This document shows, piece after piece, positions 29,087 through 38,204 of a DNA stretch of 64,000 bases. The stretch is from Pseudomonas nicosulfuronedens (GTDB taxonomy: Bacteria > Pseudomonadota > Gammaproteobacteria > Pseudomonadales > Pseudomonadaceae), in NCBI RefSeq assembly GCF_005877905.1, contig NZ_SWDV01000024.1:1-64000 (forward strand), given 5' to 3'. The notes beneath the pieces were generated by a model. That model saw only the letters and a list, made by a program, of their open reading frames with translations, had not been told where the DNA came from and made no database searches. The stretch's first letter is position 1, and each line of letters starts with the position of its first letter. The position numbers and the translations under genes are program-made.

Positions 29087-29590
29087 ATGCACGAGATATT
29101 CTGGCCCGAAGGCTACCTGCCGGGACTGACCGACAACTTCGCGTCCAATGAAGTCATCGTGGCGGGCCTGGGCGCCGCCGAGGTCTGGCCGCAATTGGCC
29201 GACACCCGAGCCTGGCCGACCTACTACAGCAACGTCGCCGCTATCGTCTTCCACGACGGCAGCGGTCCGCGCCTGAACCTGGGTGCGCGTTTCGCCTTCA
29301 AGACCTTCGGCTTTCCCATCGAGGCCGAGGTCACCGAATACGTACCACCGCGTGATGACGAACCGGGTCGGGTGGCCTGGCACGGCTGGGCGGAAGGAGA
29401 CAGCGATACGCGGCTGGACGTTCATCACGCCTGGCTGATCGAAAACCTGCCCGGTGGACGGGTACGCATCCTCACCCAGGAAACCCAGGTCGGCAAACCC
29501 GCCCAGGAGCTGGCGCGGACCCGGCCGAACCCGATGATCAACGGCCACCAGGAGTGGCTGGACGGCCTGGTCAGCGCGTCGCGCGGCTGA
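29087..29590 (+). CDS. SRPBCC-family (START-like) ligand-binding protein
   Basis: The 167-residue protein fits the SRPBCC superfamily: an N-terminal strand and helix with AAEVWPQLADTRAWPTYYSN, strands through RLNLGARFAFKTFGFPIEAE and VTEYVPP, and a long C-terminal helix ending HQEWLDGLV. Such proteins bind hydrophobic small molecules or act as cyclases. The ATG at 29087 follows a strong AAAGGAG site. It is divergent from the winged-helix regulator across a 188-base gap, so control by that protein is plausible. Confidence 0.85.
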   Translation: MHEIFWPEGYLPGLTDNFASNEVIVAGLGAAEVWPQLADTRAWPTYYSNVAAIVFHDGSGPRLNLGARFAFKTFGFPIEAEVTEYVPPRDDEPGRVAWHGWAEGDSDTRLDVHHAWLIENLPGGRVRILTQETQVGKPAQELARTRPNPMINGHQEWLDGLVSASRG

Positions 29591-29618
29591 TCCGTCGCAC
29601 GCGAAGCAGCCGCGGGCC

Positions 29619-30446
29619 TCAGGTTCCGGCGGCTTCGTGGCGTCTGGCGCGGCTAGCGCCGACTATCACCGGCGTGCCGCTGAGCGGGTCGCTCATCAGG
29701 GTGCAGCGCACACCGTACAGTGCCTCCACCAACCCGGCAGTCACCACTTGTGACGGCGCGCCCTCGGCCAGCAGGCGCCCGTCCTTCATCGCCACCAGGT
29801 GGTCGGCATAACGGCACGCGCTCGACAGGTCGTGGACCACCATGACGATGGTCTTGCCGGCCTCCGCCAACTGGCGGATCAGCTCGAACACCTCGATCTG
29901 GTGGCCCAGGTCCAGCGCCGAGGTGGGCTCGTCGAGCAACAGCAACGGCGTGTCCTGGGCGATGGCCATGGCGATCCAGGCGCGCTGGCGCTGGCCGCCG
30001 GACATCGACTCCAGCGGGCGCTCAGCCAACTCGACCAGATCCGCCGCGCGCAACGCCGATTCGATGATGCGCTGGTCATTCTCGCTCCATTGCTGGAACA
30101 ACCCCTGGTGCGGCTGGCGACCGAAGCGAATCAACTCGGCGACTGTCAGGCCTTCCGGCGCGCTGGCATCCTGGGGCAACAGCGCCAGGCGCCTTGCTAC
30201 TTCGCGAGTGGGCAGGCTGCCGATGGCCTTGCCATCGAGCAGCACGGCACCGCCGCTGGGTTTCTGTAGCCGTGCCAGGCCTGCGAGCAGCGTAGACTTG
30301 CCACAACCGTTAGGACCGACGATGGCCGTGACCTGGCCGGCCGGCAAACGCAGGTTCAGGCCCTCGATAATCGAGCGCTCGCCGTAGGCCATGCTCAGCG
30401 CGCGGGTTTCCAGCGGCGCGGTGGTGCTGGGGGAAATGGAGGTCAT
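29619..30446 (-). CDS. Iron-siderophore ABC transporter ATPase (FecE type)
   Basis: The 275-residue ATPase has Walker A GPNGCGKST, signature SMSGGQRQRAWI and Walker B LLLLDEPTSALDL, with the FecE/FhuC-like LPQDASAPEGLTV segment. The start ATG at 30446 overlaps the upstream permease stop by four bases; the frame stays open much further upstream, but that part is antisense-like and lies over the permease gene. It is the last gene of a binding protein, permease, permease, ATPase operon. Confidence 0.92.
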   Translation of the reverse strand: MTSISPSTTAPLETRALSMAYGERSIIEGLNLRLPAGQVTAIVGPNGCGKSTLLAGLARLQKPSGGAVLLDGKAIGSLPTREVARRLALLPQDASAPEGLTVAELIRFGRQPHQGLFQQWSENDQRIIESALRAADLVELAERPLESMSGGQRQRAWIAMAIAQDTPLLLLDEPTSALDLGHQIEVFELIRQLAEAGKTIVMVVHDLSSACRYADHLVAMKDGRLLAEGAPSQVVTAGLVEALYGVRCTLMSDPLSGTPVIVGASRARRHEAAGT

Positions 30447-31486
30447 GGCTGTCTCCCGGCAGGCTGACGCAGGATGATCCAGAGCAGGTAGGGGGCACCG
30501 ATCACCGCCATGACGATGCCCACGGGGATTTCCACCGGTGCCAGCAACGTGCGACCGAGCCAGTCGGCCAGCAGCGTCAGGAGGGCACCGGCCAGGGCGG
30601 CATTGAGCACTGGCACGCCATGACGGCCACCAAGGTAGCGCGCCACTTCCGGTGCGATCAGCGCCACCAGCCCCACGGGCCCGGCCACAGCCACGGCCAG
30701 ACCGGTGAGCGCCACGCTCAGCGCCAGGGTCGCCGCACGCATGGCGGAAAGGCGCACGCCGAGGCCGATGGCGACGCTGTCGGAAAAACGCATCAGCATC
30801 AGCGCCCGCGCCAGCAGCTTCGCCAGCGGCAGGCCGAGCGCGAGGCCGCCGGCCAGCAGCCACACGGCCAGCGCCGGGCGGGCGTTGAGGCTGCCGACGG
30901 TCCAGGGATAGGCCGCGTTGGCGGCGTCGATGTCGGCGCGAGCCAGCATCAGGTTGGTGGCGGCACCGAACAGAGCGCCGATGCCCAGCCCGACAACGAT
31001 GAAGCGATAGCCCCGCGCGCCGGCACCGGCGGCGAGAACGAAGGTCAGCGCAGCGGCGGTCGCCGCGCCACTCAGGGCCAGGGCGGACGGTGCCAGGGTG
31101 GTGGGCACGGCGACGATGGAGGCGACCGCGAAGGCGGTGGCACCGTTGTCGATGCCAACCATGCCCGGCGTGGCCAGGCGGTTGCGCGCCAGGGTCTGCA
31201 TCAGGCAACCAGCGGCGCCCAGCGCGGCACCACTGAGCAAGCCGGCGAGCAGGCGCGGCAGGCGCAGTTCACGCACCAGCAGGGTCTGCATCTCGTCGCC
31301 CCGCCCCAGCAGCGCGGCCAAGGCCTCACCCATTCCGAGATCGCCCGAAGTCAGGCAGAACACCAGGCTCAGGAGCAGCATGGCCGCCAGGGCCATGCCC
31401 ACGGTGGCGCTGCGCCGGTGCCAGAGCAACGAGTGTCGGCCGGTGTGCAGCACGCCATGGCCTGGAGGAGTGGTCGGGACGCTCAT
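30443..31486 (-). CDS. Iron-siderophore ABC transporter permease (FecD type)
   Basis: The 347-residue inner-membrane permease has about nine or ten transmembrane helices and the FecCD-family segments RELRLPRLLAGLLSGAALGA, NRLATPGMVGIDNGATAFAV and GPVGLVALIAPEVARYL. It would form the channel with the adjacent FecC-like permease. It overlaps its neighbours by four bases on both sides (ATGA), a tightly coupled operon. Confidence 0.92.
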   Translation of the reverse strand: MSVPTTPPGHGVLHTGRHSLLWHRRSATVGMALAAMLLLSLVFCLTSGDLGMGEALAALLGRGDEMQTLLVRELRLPRLLAGLLSGAALGAAGCLMQTLARNRLATPGMVGIDNGATAFAVASIVAVPTTLAPSALALSGAATAAALTFVLAAGAGARGYRFIVVGLGIGALFGAATNLMLARADIDAANAAYPWTVGSLNARPALAVWLLAGGLALGLPLAKLLARALMLMRFSDSVAIGLGVRLSAMRAATLALSVALTGLAVAVAGPVGLVALIAPEVARYLGGRHGVPVLNAALAGALLTLLADWLGRTLLAPVEIPVGIVMAVIGAPYLLWIILRQPAGRQP

Positions 31487-32493
31487 CGGCTTTGCAGGGT
31501 CGGCAGGCGCTGGGAGCGCACCACCGCAATCAGGATGGGCGCGCCGACAAAAGCCGTCACCACGCCCACCGGCAGTTCATAGGGTCGCACCAGCAGGCGC
31601 GCGATGATGTCCGCCAGCAGCAGGACACAAGGGCCGAGCAGCAGGCACAAAGCGAAGCAGCGGCGGATGTCGGTACCCACCAGGCGGCGGGCGATGAAGG
31701 GCACGATCAGGCCAAGGAAGGCAATCGGACCAGCGGCGGCGTTGGCGGCGCCCACCAGCAGCGCCACGGCCAGCAAGGTTGCGACGCGCACCAGCTGCGG
31801 ATGATGGCCGAGCCCGGCGGCGACCCGTTCGCCCAGTGCCAGGGCGGCCAGCGGGCGAATCAGCGGCAGCGCCACGGCAAGCCCCAGGACCAATCCAGGC
31901 AGGCAGCCGCGCAGGGTTTCCAGCGGGCGTCCGGCGAGGCTGCCGACTACCCAGAAGCGGACTTCGTCGGCGGTACGCTGATCCCAAAGCAGCATCAGGC
32001 TGCTGAGCGCGGTGAGCAGCCCGGAGAAGGCCACGCCGGCCAGTACCAGGCGTACCGGGTCTTCCCCCACGCCACGCAACTGCGAGACCAGCAGCACCAG
32101 CAGGCAACCGCCGAGCGCGCCGAAGCTGGCCACGGCGAGATTCATCCCGGCGGCAGTGGCGCCCAGGTTGATCGCCAGCACCACGGCGAACGAGGAACCG
32201 GCGCTCACACCGAGCAGGCCGGGCTCGGCCAGCGGGTTGCGCGTGACCGACTGCAGCAGCAGGCCGGCGGCGCCCAGTGCCACGCCGACCAGCAGGGCCA
32301 GTTCGGTGCGCGCCATGCGCAGCGTGTGAACGACAAAGCGAGTGTCGTCATCGGCACCGCCCAGCAGTGCGAGCAGGCTCTGCCAGGGGCCGGCATCTCC
32401 GGCACCCACCAGCAGGCTGGCGAGGATCAGCAGAACGAGCAACGCTGCCGCGAACGCCAGGGCCCGTGGCAGCGCGAGACGGTTGGCGGGCAT
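31483..32493 (-). CDS. Iron-siderophore ABC transporter permease (FecC type)
   Basis: The 336-residue permease has FecCD-family features: VALGAAGLLLQSVTRNPLAE then PGLLGVSAGSSFAVVLAI, and GPIAFLGLIVPFIARRLVG near the cytoplasmic ATPase contact. It pairs with the 30443-31486 product. Its ATG overlaps the TGA of the binding-protein gene by one base (TGATG). Confidence 0.92.
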   Translation of the reverse strand: MPANRLALPRALAFAAALLVLLILASLLVGAGDAGPWQSLLALLGGADDDTRFVVHTLRMARTELALLVGVALGAAGLLLQSVTRNPLAEPGLLGVSAGSSFAVVLAINLGATAAGMNLAVASFGALGGCLLVLLVSQLRGVGEDPVRLVLAGVAFSGLLTALSSLMLLWDQRTADEVRFWVVGSLAGRPLETLRGCLPGLVLGLAVALPLIRPLAALALGERVAAGLGHHPQLVRVATLLAVALLVGAANAAAGPIAFLGLIVPFIARRLVGTDIRRCFALCLLLGPCVLLLADIIARLLVRPYELPVGVVTAFVGAPILIAVVRSQRLPTLQSR

Positions 32494-33419
32494 CAGTGCA
32501 GCAGGGCCTTCTCCACGTCATCCAGCACTTGCTGGGCGGCGAGGTAGCCGGAGCTGCTGCTCCAGATCTGTCCGTCGACGCTGGCCAGGTGCCCGGCTTC
32601 GACCGCCTTCAGGCGGGTGAACGCCGGTTGCTGGCGCGCTTCGGCCAGGGCTTTCTCACCATCGGGGTTGAGGGTGGCGAGGAATATCCAGTCGGCGTCG
32701 GCCTTGGACAGGTTTTCCAGGCTGAGGATGTCGGTGTGCGGGCGCTTGTCGGTCTGCTTCGCCAGCTCATTGGCCTTGAGGCCGAGCTGATCGAGGAGCT
32801 GCCCGACGAACAGGTGGCCGGACATCATCATCGGCCCCTGCGGATTCCAGCGCACCACACTGACGCTGGTGTCTGCGGGCAGGCGTGGGCGCAATGCGGC
32901 GATGCGCTGGTCGATCTCGGTCAGTCGCTGCTCGCCTTCGGCTTGCTTGTCCAGCGCATCGGCATAGACACGGAAGGCCCCACGCCAGTCGTCCAGCGAG
33001 CCGCCCTTGGGCACCACGGTGGGGGCCAGCAGGCTGAGCTTGGCGTATTGCTCGCGGGTCAGGCCGGGAGCGGCGAGGATCAGGTCGGGGCGCAGCTTGA
33101 GCACGGCTTCGAGGTTGGTTTCGCGCACGGTGCCCACCAGCGGAAGCGGGCCGGATTTCGCCTTCAGGTAGGCGGGCAGGTCGGTGCCGCCGCGGCTGGC
33201 GAGGGAACCAACGGGTGTCACGCCCAGGGTCAGGCTGGCATCCAGGGCGTTCTCGCCCAGAGCGATGACGCGTTGCGGATTGTCCTTCACCTTCACCGGG
33301 CCGAAGGCAGTGTCCAGGCTGCGCTCGGCAGCCTGGACCGGGAGGCTCAGCACCAGGCCGGCGAGCAGCAGGGCAGTGCAGGACAGGAAGCGGCGGGGAA
33401 GCGAGGCGCTGACGTGCAT
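32493..33419 (-). CDS. Periplasmic iron-siderophore binding protein (FecB type)
   Basis: The 308-residue precursor has a Sec signal peptide (cleavage near PVQAAE) and the PF01497-type fold: KDNPQRVIALGENALDASLT, AVLKLRPDLILAAPGLTREQ and SSSSGYLAAQQVLDDVEKAL. It should bind a ferric siderophore or ferric citrate and pass it to the two permeases. A receptor for this substrate is not encoded next to it, so uptake across the outer membrane must use another receptor. The AraC gene lies 113 bases upstream on the same strand. Confidence 0.9.
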   Translation of the reverse strand: MHVSASLPRRFLSCTALLLAGLVLSLPVQAAERSLDTAFGPVKVKDNPQRVIALGENALDASLTLGVTPVGSLASRGGTDLPAYLKAKSGPLPLVGTVRETNLEAVLKLRPDLILAAPGLTREQYAKLSLLAPTVVPKGGSLDDWRGAFRVYADALDKQAEGEQRLTEIDQRIAALRPRLPADTSVSVVRWNPQGPMMMSGHLFVGQLLDQLGLKANELAKQTDKRPHTDILSLENLSKADADWIFLATLNPDGEKALAEARQQPAFTRLKAVEAGHLASVDGQIWSSSSGYLAAQQVLDDVEKALLH

Positions 33420-33532
33420 GACGAGGGTCCGTTGGCGAGGAATTCCATCAAGGTACGAAATTCACAATCACGAATCACTCGCATTTACGGATTGTTTACA
33501 TTTGCCATGACATGCATCAAGCACGCAGAAAC

Positions 33533-34435
33533 CTAGTTGGCGGCGCGGCGGAACGCTCCCGGTTGCTGTCCGGTGGCCTTGTGGAAAGCGCGGGTGAACG
33601 CAGCGATGGACTGGTAGCCGACCGCCGCGGCCACTTCCGCCACGCTCTGGTCGGCCTTCAGCAACCGGCATGCCTGGCCCATGCGCAGGGCCAGCAATAC
33701 CTGGCCGGGGGACTGCCCGCTGGTTTCGTTGAAACGCTTGAAGAACGCCGAGCGCGACAGGCCCGCACAGGCCGCCATGTCTTCCAGCGTCCAGGGCAGT
33801 TGCGGTTGCTGGATCATCCGCTCCAGCAAGCCGGCGAACTGCGGTTGGCGGGCGAGGGCGACCAGCCCGCCCAGGGTCGGATTGCCTACCACCTGCTGGC
33901 GCAGCACGTAGAGGAACAGCAGGTGGCTCAGGCGTTCGAGCATCTGCTGCGACGGTGTCGGCTGCCGCTGGCATTCCTCGAGGATCAGCTCGAACAGACT
34001 GCGCGCGGCCCGCTGGGACGGCTCCTCGGCACGCAGCACGAGGAAGGCGGGCAGGGCGTCGATGATCAGTGCCGACAGCCCCGAATCGAAATGGAAGAAC
34101 CCGCAGACCAGCCCCACGCCATCCTCGGCCTGCAACTCCAGGGCGGTCATGCTCTGGCGCGGTTGGCAGGCTGCCTCCTCGGCGCTGGACTCGCTGGACA
34201 GCCGATACGGCACATCGCGCAGGATGAACACCGCGTCACCGCTTTCCAGCCGGTACGACGGCTCGCCGTCCAGGTGCAGCCAGCAGTGGCCCTGTACCAC
34301 GAGGTGAAAACTGGCCCGCGCCAGACCCTGGGTCGAAGCGTTCCAGCCGCCGCAATAGCGCCCTACGTGAAACAGGCTCGCGCTCAGTTCAAGGCTGTCT
34401 AATAACCAATCAACCAGGGGGCTGGACGAAATCAT
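33533..34435 (-). CDS. AraC-family regulator with N-terminal cupin domain
   Basis: The 300-residue protein has a cupin-like ligand-binding N-terminal domain (FHLVVQGHCWLHLDGEPSYR, LESGDAVFILRDVPYRL) and a C-terminal double helix-turn-helix (TLEDMAACAGLSRSAFFKRF, then SVAEVAAAVGYQSIAAFTRA). The cupin form is that of the family carrying PF12852. It is placed between the siderophore ABC operon (same strand, downstream) and the + strand organosulfur operon (divergent), so it could regulate either. The gene position slightly favours the divergent operon. Confidence 0.88.
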   Translation of the reverse strand: MISSSPLVDWLLDSLELSASLFHVGRYCGGWNASTQGLARASFHLVVQGHCWLHLDGEPSYRLESGDAVFILRDVPYRLSSESSAEEAACQPRQSMTALELQAEDGVGLVCGFFHFDSGLSALIIDALPAFLVLRAEEPSQRAARSLFELILEECQRQPTPSQQMLERLSHLLFLYVLRQQVVGNPTLGGLVALARQPQFAGLLERMIQQPQLPWTLEDMAACAGLSRSAFFKRFNETSGQSPGQVLLALRMGQACRLLKADQSVAEVAAAVGYQSIAAFTRAFHKATGQQPGAFRRAAN

Positions 34436-34539
34436 CTAATGGAAAGACTCATGAGCAAGTGATAGCGACTTTAGAATATTGAATGGATTTCTTATTACCA
34501 ACAGACTTTTTCGACACCCCATTTCAACGGAGTCGAACC

Positions 34540-35100
34540 ATGTCCCGCCTGCCCATCCAGACCCTCGACAGCGCCCCGGAAGCCGCCAAGCCGTTCCTCG
34601 AGAATGCGCTCAAGGGCTCCGGCTTCATCCCCAACCTGCTGGGGGTGCTGGCCAACGCGCCGGCCGCGCTGGAAACCTACGTCACCGTATCCGGCCTCAA
34701 CGGCAAAGCCGACCTCGGCCTGCCGGAGCGCGAAGTGGTCCAGCTGATCGCCGCCACCACCCACGGCTGCGACTTCTGCGTGGCCGGGCACACAGCGGTA
34801 GCTTTCAACAAGGCCAAGCTGCCTGAGGAAGTGATAGCCGCCCTGCGCGAACAGCGCGAACTGCCCGATGCGCGCCTGGAAGCCCTGGCCGCGTTCGCTC
34901 GCGAATCCATCGCCACCCGCGGTGCGGTGAGCGATGCGGGCCTTGCTGCCTTCCGCGCTGCCGGTTTCACCGATGGCAACGCCCTGGAAGTACTGCTGGG
35001 TATCAGCCTGGCGACCTTGTGCAACTTCGCCAACGTGCTGGCCCAGACCCCTCTGAACCCCGAGCTGGGCAAGTACCGCTGGGAACAGGCGGCGAACTGA
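34540..35100 (+). CDS. AhpD-like / carboxymuconolactone decarboxylase-family protein
   Basis: The 186-residue protein has the AhpD-type CxxC site in ATTHGCDFCVAGHTAVAFN (about residues 83-101), with the nearby histidine used in the AhpD thiol relay. Such proteins are peroxidase partners or lactone decarboxylases; a redox role is more likely given the CxxC. The start ATG 34540 follows a GGAG site. It leads a + strand operon with an acyl-CoA-dehydrogenase-like protein and a sulfonate-type ABC transporter. Confidence 0.85.
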   Translation: MSRLPIQTLDSAPEAAKPFLENALKGSGFIPNLLGVLANAPAALETYVTVSGLNGKADLGLPEREVVQLIAATTHGCDFCVAGHTAVAFNKAKLPEEVIAALREQRELPDARLEALAAFARESIATRGAVSDAGLAAFRAAGFTDGNALEVLLGISLATLCNFANVLAQTPLNPELGKYRWEQAAN

Positions 35101-35147
35101 TTTTCGTGTGACCGGGCGGCAAGTGCCGCCCAAGCAAGGAGAGCAAC

Positions 35148-36206
35148 ATGCTCGACCCGACCCTGAGCCGCTGGCTCGATGAGCACGCCGAGGGCCTCGA
35201 CCTCGGCCACACCGACCCACAGAGCGTGCTGCCGCAACTGGCTGCGGCCGGGCTGTTCGCCATTGGCGTGCCCGAAGAGCGCGGCGGCAGCGGTGGCACC
35301 GTGCTCGATGCGATCGACGCCATCGCCGATGTAGCGGGCCATTCGCTGACGGCCGCCTTCGTCTTCTGGGGCCAGCGCGCCTTCATCGAATACCTGCTGC
35401 AGAGCCCCAATCGCGAGCTGGGCGACCTTCTGCTCGGCGAACTGCTGGACGGCAGCCTGGCCGGCGCCACCGGTCTGTCCAATGCCATGAAGTTCCTCTC
35501 GGGCATCGAAAGCCTGCAAGTGAACGCGACGCCGACCGGCGATGGCTGGAGCCTCGACGGCCGGCTGCACTGGGTGACCAACCTGCGCAAGGGCCGCTTC
35601 GTGGTCGCGGCGGCCATCGAGCGAGAGGGCGCGGCACCGCTGGTGGCGGCGATCCCTTCGGACCGCGCGGGCCTGACCCGCTCCGACGACCTGCAACTGC
35701 TCGGTCTGCAATCGAGCAACACCGCTGCGCTGGACTTCGCCGCGGTCGAACTGCCGCGCGCCTGGCTGCTGCACGAAGATGCCCGCCACTACCTGCCGCG
35801 CGTGCGCCCGGCCTTCCTCGGCCTGCAATGCGCCATGACCATCGGCCTGACGCGCAAGGCCCTGGAGTCGGTACGCGAGCACCTGAGCGACCGGCGTTCG
35901 GTGCTGCGCGAGGAAGAGCAGCGCCTGGCTGATGAGCTGGACGAGCAGGTGGCACGCTTGCGTGAAGGCCTGCTGGATAGCGCCTTCCTGACCGAGCCGG
36001 CGCGGTTGTTCCGCATCCGCATCGGCCTGGCCGAAGCTGCAGCTGCCGCCGTCCAGCTGGAGCTGCAAGCCAGCGGCGGCAAGGCCTATCTCACCGAGCA
36101 CGGCGCGGCTTTCGCCCGTCGCTGGCGTGAGTCGGCCTTCGTGCCCATCGTCACACCCAGCCTGGTGCAGCTGCGCGCCGAATTGCAGAAGCAGGCCAAG
36201 GCATGA
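35148..36206 (+). CDS. Acyl-CoA dehydrogenase-like flavoprotein
   Basis: The 352-residue protein has the acyl-CoA dehydrogenase layout: N-terminal helices (LAAAGLFAIGVPEERGGSGG), a central beta domain (GWSLDGRLHWVTNLRKGRFV) and C-terminal helices (RIRIGLAEAAAAAVQLELQA). It is shorter than catabolic members and resembles the sulfur-acquisition branch (SfnB/DszC-like), which uses reduced flavin to oxidise sulfur compounds. That reading comes from context: the next genes encode a sulfonate-type importer, and the ATPase start overlaps its stop by four bases. True substrate unknown. Confidence 0.8.
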   Translation: MLDPTLSRWLDEHAEGLDLGHTDPQSVLPQLAAAGLFAIGVPEERGGSGGTVLDAIDAIADVAGHSLTAAFVFWGQRAFIEYLLQSPNRELGDLLLGELLDGSLAGATGLSNAMKFLSGIESLQVNATPTGDGWSLDGRLHWVTNLRKGRFVVAAAIEREGAAPLVAAIPSDRAGLTRSDDLQLLGLQSSNTAALDFAAVELPRAWLLHEDARHYLPRVRPAFLGLQCAMTIGLTRKALESVREHLSDRRSVLREEEQRLADELDEQVARLREGLLDSAFLTEPARLFRIRIGLAEAAAAAVQLELQASGGKAYLTEHGAAFARRWRESAFVPIVTPSLVQLRAELQKQAKA

Positions 36207-37039
36207 GCCAAGCGATCCTGCAGGCCAGCGACGTTGCCCTGGGCTATCCCGGAGACAACGCTTGGCGCAGCGTGCTGGAAGGCTTCGCCCTGGAGCTGGC
36301 CGCCGGAGAGGTGGTCTCCATCCTGGGCCCCAGCGGTGTCGGCAAATCCAGCCTGCTGCGCGTGCTGGCCGGCTTGCAGAAGCCCGCGGCTGGCGTCGTG
36401 CAATTGCTCGGTCAGCCGATCGACGGCCCGCACCCTCGCGTCGCGGTGGCCTTCCAGGACCCGAGCCTACTGCCCTGGCTGAACCTGACGAAGAACGTCG
36501 CCTTCGGGCTCGATTTCGCACGCCAGCCGAGGCTGGACAAAGCCACCCTGCAATCCCGTGTGGACGAGGCAATAGCCTCGGTCGGGCTGGACCACGCCCG
36601 CGACTTCCTGCCGGCGCAACTCTCCGGCGGCATGGCCCAGCGCACGGCGCTGGCCCGTTGCCTGGCGCGGCAGCCGCAGGTACTGCTGCTCGACGAACCC
36701 TTCGGCGCGCTGGACGAGGTGACCCGCGCCGACATGCAGCAATTGCTGCTGACCGTCATCCATGAGCGGCGTACCGCCGCCGTGCTGATCACCCATGACA
36801 TCGACGAAGCGCTGCTGCTATCCGACCGCATCCTGCTACTGGGCGACACCCCGGCGCGGACGTTGGGCGAGTGGCACATCGACCTGCCGCAACCCCGTGC
36901 GGAGCTGGTCGAGGAACTGGGCGCCCTGCGGGTCGACATCCTCAAAACCCTACGGCGGGCAAGCCGCACCCACGCAAACACTACTTCTGCGCAGGAGCCT
37001 GCCCATGTGCCTGGACGACCCCACACACTCCCGACGTGA
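36203..37039 (+). CDS. ABC transporter ATPase, sulfonate/nitrate/taurine type (SsuB/TauB-like)
   Basis: The 278-residue ATPase has Walker A GPSGVGKSS (about residues 42-50), Q-loop VAFQDPSLLPWLNL, signature LSGGMAQRTALARCLA and Walker B VLLLDEPFGALDEVTR, the pattern of the SsuB/TauB/NrtD group. It overlaps the preceding gene by four bases and the next one by 35 bases, so the operon is tightly packed. Confidence 0.92.
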   Translation: MSQAILQASDVALGYPGDNAWRSVLEGFALELAAGEVVSILGPSGVGKSSLLRVLAGLQKPAAGVVQLLGQPIDGPHPRVAVAFQDPSLLPWLNLTKNVAFGLDFARQPRLDKATLQSRVDEAIASVGLDHARDFLPAQLSGGMAQRTALARCLARQPQVLLLDEPFGALDEVTRADMQQLLLTVIHERRTAAVLITHDIDEALLLSDRILLLGDTPARTLGEWHIDLPQPRAELVEELGALRVDILKTLRRASRTHANTTSAQEPAHVPGRPHTLPT

Positions 37040-38204
37040 CATTCTCAAACTTGGCGCGCTGCTCACCGCCGCCGGTGCGTTGCCACTGCTGACCAGCCTG
37101 CAGGCACGCGCCGCCAGCGAACCGGATGCCCCGGTACGCATCGGCTACCTGCCGATCACCGACGCCACACCGCTGCTGGTGGCCCACGCCAACGGCCTGT
37201 TCGATGCCGAGGGCATCAAGGCCGAACGCCCGGTGCTGCTGCGTAGCTGGGCGCAGGTGATCGAAGCGTTCATCTCCGGCCAGGTCAACGTCATCCACCT
37301 GCTGTCGCCGATGACCGTCTGGGCGCGCTACGGCAGCAAGGTGCCGGCCAAGGTGGTGGCCTGGAACCATGTGGGCGGCTCCGGCCTGACCGTGGCGCCG
37401 GACATCAGCGACGTGAAGCAGCTGGGCGGCAAGACCCTGGCGATTCCGTTCTGGTACTCGATCCACAACGTGGTGCTGCAACAGCTGCTGCGCGACAACG
37501 GCCTGCAGGCGGTGAGCAAGCCAGCCAATGCCGCGCTGGCCGCCAATGAGGTCAACCTGGTGGTGCTGCCGCCGTCGGACATGCCACCGGCGCTGGCCGC
37601 CAAACGTATCGCCGGCTACATCGTCGCCGAGCCGTTCAACGCCCTGGCGGAGAACCTCAAGGTCGGGCGCATCCAGCGCTTTACCGGCGATGTCTGGCGC
37701 AACCATGCGTGCTGCGTGGTGTTCATGCATGAGCACGACCTGAACAACCGCCCGGAGTGGTCGCAGAAGGTGGTCAACGCCATCGTCAAGGCGCAGCTGT
37801 GGACCCGCGACAACCGCGCCGAGGCGGCCAAGCTGCTGTCCAAGGACGGCGAGAACCGCTACACGCCCCATGCGCCGGAAGTGCTCGGCCGGGTGTTGGC
37901 GCCGGCCGCCAGCGAACGCCAGCAGTACCTGGCCAACGGCGCCATCCGCCATGCCGACTGGCACGAGGAGCGCATCGACTTCCAACCGTACCCGTTCCCC
38001 AGCTACACCGAGGAACTGGTGCGCCGTCTGAAGGACACGCTGATCCAGGGTGACAAGGGCTTCCTCGCGGCCCTGGAGCCGACACAGGTGGCCAAGGACC
38101 TGGTGGACGACCGTTTCGTGCGCAATGCCATCGCCAGCGTCGGCGGCCTGAGCGCCTTTGGCTTCCCCGATAGCTTCGAGCGCAGCGAGGAGATCGCCAC
38201 GTGA
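37005..38204 (+). CDS. Tat-exported ABC substrate-binding protein (NrtA/SsuA superfamily)
   Basis: The 399-residue precursor begins with a twin-arginine signal (SRRDILKLGALLTAAG, cleavage near LQARA), followed by PVRIGYLPITDATPLLVAHA and VIEAFISGQVNVIHLLSPM, the fold of nitrate, sulfonate and taurine binding proteins. It feeds the ATPase and permease encoded on either side. The ATG at 37005 has a CAGGAG site and lies within the end of the ATPase gene. Tat export suggests folding or cofactor binding before export. Confidence 0.88.
   Translation: MCLDDPTHSRRDILKLGALLTAAGALPLLTSLQARAASEPDAPVRIGYLPITDATPLLVAHANGLFDAEGIKAERPVLLRSWAQVIEAFISGQVNVIHLLSPMTVWARYGSKVPAKVVAWNHVGGSGLTVAPDISDVKQLGGKTLAIPFWYSIHNVVLQQLLRDNGLQAVSKPANAALAANEVNLVVLPPSDMPPALAAKRIAGYIVAEPFNALAENLKVGRIQRFTGDVWRNHACCVVFMHEHDLNNRPEWSQKVVNAIVKAQLWTRDNRAEAAKLLSKDGENRYTPHAPEVLGRVLAPAASERQQYLANGAIRHADWHEERIDFQPYPFPSYTEELVRRLKDTLIQGDKGFLAALEPTQVAKDLVDDRFVRNAIASVGGLSAFGFPDSFERSEEIAT

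Noticed and set aside
30447..31208. N-terminal extension of the FecE-type ATPase frame
   Set aside because: It overlaps the FecD permease gene in another frame and shows no domain; the ATG at 30446 has the normal four-base overlap.
34677..36572. Long - strand frame across the AhpD-like and dehydrogenase-like genes
   Set aside because: Antisense to well-supported overlapping genes with ribosome sites and family motifs.
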